A stretch of 8,301 bases of DNA from an uncultured Eubacteriales bacterium (GTDB lineage: Bacteria > Bacillota > Clostridia > UMGS1810): positions 1-8,301 of the forward strand of contig USKN01000079.1 of assembly GCA_900555295.1 (NCBI GenBank), in the 5' to 3' direction. The translations under genes and the position numbers were made by a program. Below, piece by piece: positions 6,396 to 8,301 of the stretch; position 1 is the stretch's first letter; the number at the start of each line of letters is the position of its first letter. A model generated the notes under the pieces. It had not been told where the DNA came from. It saw only the letters and a list, made by a program, of their open reading frames with translations, and searched no databases.

Positions 6396-7040
6396 ATGAG
6401 AATTAGAAAAAGAAAAAACTGCGGTGTGCGCCTTGAAAATTGCCGCGGTTTGTTTATTGATAATATAGCCGATTACAAGTACGGATTTGAAACGGTATTT
6501 GACAACTCAAACCCCGTACATCTTGAAATAGGATGCGGAAAAGGCAAGTTTATATGCGAAACCGCCAAACTAAACCCCAATATAAATTATATTGCTTTTG
6601 AAAAATGTGCCGATGTAATAGTGCTTGCCGCCGAAAAGGTTATGAATGCAGGGCTTACAAATGTACGTTTTGTTTTGGGTGATGCCAATGTATTAAACGA
6701 TTTTGAATTAAACAATAAAATAAACAGGATATATATTAATTTTTGTGACCCGTGGAAAAAGAGCAAACAGGCAAAACGCCGCCTAACGCACCAAAACTTT
6801 TTAAAAATATATGCCCGCCTTTTATCGCCCGGCGGCGAAGTGCATTTTAAAACGGATAATACAAAGCTGTTTGAATTTTCGCTCAACTCGTTTGCCGATT
6901 TTGGTGTAAGGCTTAAAAACATAACTCTTGATTTGCATAACTCAAAATTTGAAGGTAATGTTATGACAGAATACGAAACGCGTTTCAGTGAGCTCGGACA
7001 GCCAATTTACCGCCTTGAGGCAGTATTTAATGTTTTGTAG
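6396..7040 (+). CDS. trmB: tRNA (guanosine(46)-N7)-methyltransferase TrmB
   Basis: The 214-residue protein is a class I SAM-dependent methyltransferase that makes m7G at position 46 in the variable loop of tRNAs in the cytosol. The SAM-binding motif is LEIGCGKGKF (43-52), with acidic Glu69 and the GDAN segment (95-98) after it. The family's catalytic region is NFCDPWKKSKQAKRR (115-129), with Asp118 in the conserved DPW. FKTDN (151-155) and TEYETRFSELGQPIYRLE (191-208) complete the TrmB signature. The more usual form of the central motif reads PDPWPK, so the Cys and Lys here are mild departures. I chose ATG 6396-6398 because GGAGG (6383-6387) lies 8 nt upstream; an in-frame ATG at 6360 would add 12 residues whose codons contain this ribosome binding site. 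No clear terminator follows, so some readthrough into hicAB is possible. Confidence 0.95.
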   Translation: MRIRKRKNCGVRLENCRGLFIDNIADYKYGFETVFDNSNPVHLEIGCGKGKFICETAKLNPNINYIAFEKCADVIVLAAEKVMNAGLTNVRFVLGDANVLNDFELNNKINRIYINFCDPWKKSKQAKRRLTHQNFLKIYARLLSPGGEVHFKTDNTKLFEFSLNSFADFGVRLKNITLDLHNSKFEGNVMTEYETRFSELGQPIYRLEAVFNVL

Positions 7041-7051
7041 AGGTAAAAAAC

Positions 7052-7081
7052 TTGACACCATATATAACACCGTGGTATAAT
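7052..7081 (+). promoter_or_regulatory. hicAB promoter
   Basis: TTGACA (7052-7057), an 18-nt spacer and TATAAT (7076-7081) form a strong sigma-A promoter directly behind trmB. A second TATAAT at 7086-7091 is too far from this -35 box. The start point would be near 7088, with AGGAG at 7099-7103 ahead of the hicA ATG. Confidence 0.8.
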
Positions 7082-7089
7082 ATGTTATA
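7063..7089. promoter_or_regulatory. Inverted repeat over the hicAB -10 box, candidate HicB operator
   Basis: TATAACA (7063-7069) and TGTTATA (7083-7089) are perfect 7-bp inverted arms with a 13-bp spacer, and the TATAAT -10 box sits at the centre. HicB antitoxins with a C-terminal ribbon-helix-helix domain are known to repress their own promoters, so the position suits an operator. The AT-rich arms make chance symmetry possible. Confidence 0.45.
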
Positions 7090-7111
7090 ATAGCAGATAG
7101 GAGCATATATA

Positions 7112-7369
7112 ATGTCAAAATGGAATAAACTATTAAAGCGCATATGTTCTTTATCCGATGACATTCGTTTTGATGAACTAAAAAAAATTCTTGAAAGTTA
7201 CGGATATGAAATCAGAGGAACATCCGGTGGCAGCAGTCACTTTACATTCAGAAAACCCGGATGTGCTCCGATTACCGTTCCCAAGCACGGTACCATAAAA
7301 AAGGCATATGTTGTTTTAGTTAAGGAGATTATTGAAAGTGAGGAGGCAGACAATAATGAAAACCGTTGA
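7112..7369 (+). CDS. hicA: HicA family toxin (mRNA interferase)
   Basis: This 85-residue basic protein fits HicA, a double-stranded-RNA-binding-like fold that cleaves mRNA and arrests translation. Key parts are FDELKKILESYGYEIRGTSG (20-39), GGSSHFTFRKPG (39-50) with the predicted catalytic His43, and the ITVPKHG segment (54-60) followed by the C-terminal helix. Compared with the minimal HicA of about 60 residues it has an extra N-terminal helix (MSKWNKLLKRICSL), a form also common in Firmicutes. The ATG has AGGAG 8 nt upstream and a strong promoter in front. It overlaps hicB by 14 nt, with the toxin gene first, the usual order for this family. The catalytic His and surrounding motif are intact, so the toxin looks functional. 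Confidence 0.9.
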   Translation: MSKWNKLLKRICSLSDDIRFDELKKILESYGYEIRGTSGGSSHFTFRKPGCAPITVPKHGTIKKAYVVLVKEIIESEEADNNENR

Positions 7370-7736
7370 TGAATATATGAAAATTCCATATCGTATGGAA
7401 ATTATAGAAGACACATACGAGGGCGGATATGTTGCATCTTACCCCGATTTAAAAGGCTGCATCACTTGCGGCGATACAATTGAATTAGCAGCCGCCGCAC
7501 TTATTGACGCCAAACGAGAATGGTTTAAAACCGCCCTTGAAGACGGATATACCATTCCCGTCCCCGAAACAGACAATTCATATTCGGGACAGTTTAAATT
7601 TCGTATGCCGAAATCGCTGCACAAACAACTTGCAGAACATGCAAAACTTGAGGGAATAAGTATGAACCAATATTGCTTGTATTTATTATCTTCAAATGAT
7701 GCCGCACACTTTTATTCCAAAAATCAAAAAAAATGA
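7356..7736 (+). CDS. hicB: HicB family antitoxin
   Basis: The 126-residue protein has the two-part HicB layout. The N-terminal half contains the partial RNase H-like HicB fold with YEGGYVASYPDLKGCITCGD (21-40), followed by the helix IELAAAALIDAKREWF. The C-terminal part, QFKFRMPKSLHKQLAEHAKL (79-98) followed by EGISMNQYCLYLL, is a ribbon-helix-helix DNA-binding domain. It should bind and neutralise HicA and repress the operon. I chose ATG 7356-7358 because AGGAGG (7341-7346) lies 9 nt upstream; an in-frame ATG at 7332 would add eight residues but its codons contain this site. Translation is probably coupled to hicA through the 14-nt overlap. A hairpin terminator follows about 11 nt after the stop. 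Confidence 0.92.
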   Translation: MKTVDEYMKIPYRMEIIEDTYEGGYVASYPDLKGCITCGDTIELAAAALIDAKREWFKTALEDGYTIPVPETDNSYSGQFKFRMPKSLHKQLAEHAKLEGISMNQYCLYLLSSNDAAHFYSKNQKK

Positions 7737-7747
7737 TACAAATTTAA

Positions 7748-7790
7748 AGGCAAGCGGTAAAACAATTATATTTTCCGCTTGCCTGTTTTT
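7748..7790 (+). terminator. Shared hairpin terminator between hicB and the convergent Xre gene
   Basis: AGGCAAGCGG (7748-7757) pairs perfectly with CCGCTTGCCT (7775-7784), and AAAA (7759-7762) can extend the stem with TTTT (7771-7774). The plus strand then has GTTTTT and a further T-rich run, a classic intrinsic terminator for hicAB. On the minus strand the hairpin is followed by TTTAAATTTG, so it may also end the convergent regulator transcript, though less strongly. The regulator stop codon overlaps the plus-strand T-run. Confidence 0.88.
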
Positions 7791-8130
7791 ATCTTTTAAT
7801 CCCACAGGTTTTGGCATATGCCCTCACAATATCAACAAGATTTTTAATTTGCCCGCTTGTCATATCCTCCATATATTCGTTTAATACCGTTTGTGCATTA
7901 TGAGCTGTTATTCCAAACAAAAGGTAGTCTGCGTTTGTATTAAGCGCAATACAAATATCTTTAAATTTGGCTATCGACATACCCGACAAACCTCTTTCAA
8001 TATTACTTATTTGCTGCGCGTTACAAATCCCCGATTTTTCCGACAGTGTTTCCTGCGTCATCCCCCTTTTAATTCTGATTTCTTTTATTCTTTTTCCTAT
8101 TTCAAAATTATTTTCATCGTATTTATTCAC
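7789..8130 (-). CDS. Xre-family helix-turn-helix transcriptional regulator
   Basis: The 113-residue protein has an N-terminal HTH_3 domain (about 11-69): GKRIKEIRIKRGMTQETLSE (12-31), then the recognition region NAQQISNIERG (37-47), and FKDICIALNTNADYLLFG (56-73), typical of phage-repressor-like Xre regulators. The C-terminal segment (about 80-110), with NEYMEDMTSGQIKNLVDIVR (84-103), looks helical and may mediate dimerisation. The start is GTG at 8128-8130, backed by AGAGGT (8138-8143) 7 nt upstream. A longer frame from TTG at 8200-8202 is ruled out because that TTG is the first part of the promoter's -35 box. It is convergent with hicAB, so it need not regulate that pair. Its target is unknown; dyads upstream of its own promoter suggest autoregulation. 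Confidence 0.88.
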   Translation of the reverse strand: MNKYDENNFEIGKRIKEIRIKRGMTQETLSEKSGICNAQQISNIERGLSGMSIAKFKDICIALNTNADYLLFGITAHNAQTVLNEYMEDMTSGQIKNLVDIVRAYAKTCGIKR

Positions 8131-8173
8131 TTTGATTACCTCTTTACACCTTATATACAGTTTTTCATTGTAT

Positions 8174-8202
8174 ATTATAAAAAACCTGTAGTTGTTTGTC
8201 AA
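8174..8202 (-). promoter_or_regulatory. Perfect-consensus sigma-A promoter of the right-hand Xre gene
   Basis: On the minus strand TTGACA (8197-8202) and TATAAT (8174-8179) are separated by exactly 17 nt, a full consensus match. Transcription should start near 8167, giving a leader of about 37 nt with the AGAGGT ribosome binding site. Such a strong promoter would normally be held down by a repressor. Confidence 0.85.
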
Positions 8203-8203
8203 T

Positions 8204-8255
8204 CCAAATTGGCTGTATAACTATTATTTTAATAGTAAAAATCGCCAAAATTTTG
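8204..8255. promoter_or_regulatory. Three short dyads upstream of the Xre promoter
   Basis: CCAA-A-TTGG (8204-8212) abuts the -35 box. ACTATTA-TTT-TAATAGT (8220-8236) is a 17-bp dyad with perfect 7-bp arms. CAAAATTTTG (8246-8255) is a 10-bp palindrome. They differ in sequence from one another, so they may be sites for different proteins or chance in AT-rich DNA. The rest of the stretch to the right edge is AT-rich, with no gene that I can support. Confidence 0.35.
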
Positions 8256-8301
8256 CATTAAAATATATAATATCCCACCAAAATATATTTTTCTTTAAAA
8301 A

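Noticed and set aside
6587..6922. A 111-codon minus-strand frame opposite trmB
   Set aside because: It lies antisense to conserved TrmB motifs and has no ribosome binding site or recognisable domain.
7112..8202. The Xre gene considered as a third component of the HicAB module
   Set aside because: It is convergent with hicAB, has its own strong promoter, and HicB already has a DNA-binding domain; nothing in the sequence links them beyond proximity.
7891..8220. Plus-strand reading frames opposite the right-hand Xre gene
   Set aside because: They mirror a clear HTH gene and its promoter, with no start signals or family resemblance.

Overview
The window looks like chromosomal DNA from a low-GC Gram-positive bacterium, most likely a member of the Clostridia. 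The reasons are the AT-rich non-coding DNA, strong GGAGG-type ribosome binding sites, near-consensus sigma-A promoters, a lipobox lipoprotein, and protein families typical of gut and anaerobic Firmicutes (a short NSS transporter, LicD, small Xre regulators, HicAB). This taxonomic call is an inference; there is no rRNA or other marker gene to settle it.

Left part (1-4680, minus strand). A compact operon reads right to left. It starts with a small Xre-family repressor behind a promoter that carries two copies of a CTC-TTTGAG dyad. A GT2 glycosyltransferase, a LicD-family transferase and a polytopic polysaccharide flippase follow, and together they look like a small surface-glycan or teichoic-acid-decoration module. 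The next gene is an AlkD-like DNA alkylation repair protein whose ATGA start overlaps the flippase stop. A truncated lipoprotein gene lies last, and it appears to have its own promoter inside the 3' end of the repair gene. The glycan genes and the repair gene overlap by 4-8 nt, with each ribosome binding site encoded in the tail of the gene before it, so tight translational coupling is expected. An exact 14-bp copy of the repressor-promoter dyad recurs at the end of the flippase gene, just ahead of the repair gene.

Middle part (4680-7040, plus strand). A divergently transcribed sodium-dependent NSS-family transporter has a perfect TTGACA-17-TATAAT promoter and ends at a good intrinsic terminator. 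After it comes trmB (tRNA m7G46 methyltransferase) with its own promoter.

Right part (7041-8301). A HicA-HicB type II toxin-antitoxin pair has a strong promoter whose -10 box is bracketed by an inverted repeat. A shared hairpin terminator separates it from a convergent second Xre-family regulator. That regulator's consensus promoter and upstream dyads lie near the right edge.

Most of the content is recognisable. The best candidates for a second look are the repressor-led glycan operon with its repeated operator-like sequence, the DNA repair gene coupled to it, and the operator-like dyads at the HicAB and Xre promoters. I saw no CRISPR array, insertion sequence, rRNA or tRNA gene, and no gene-free stretch over 300 bases.
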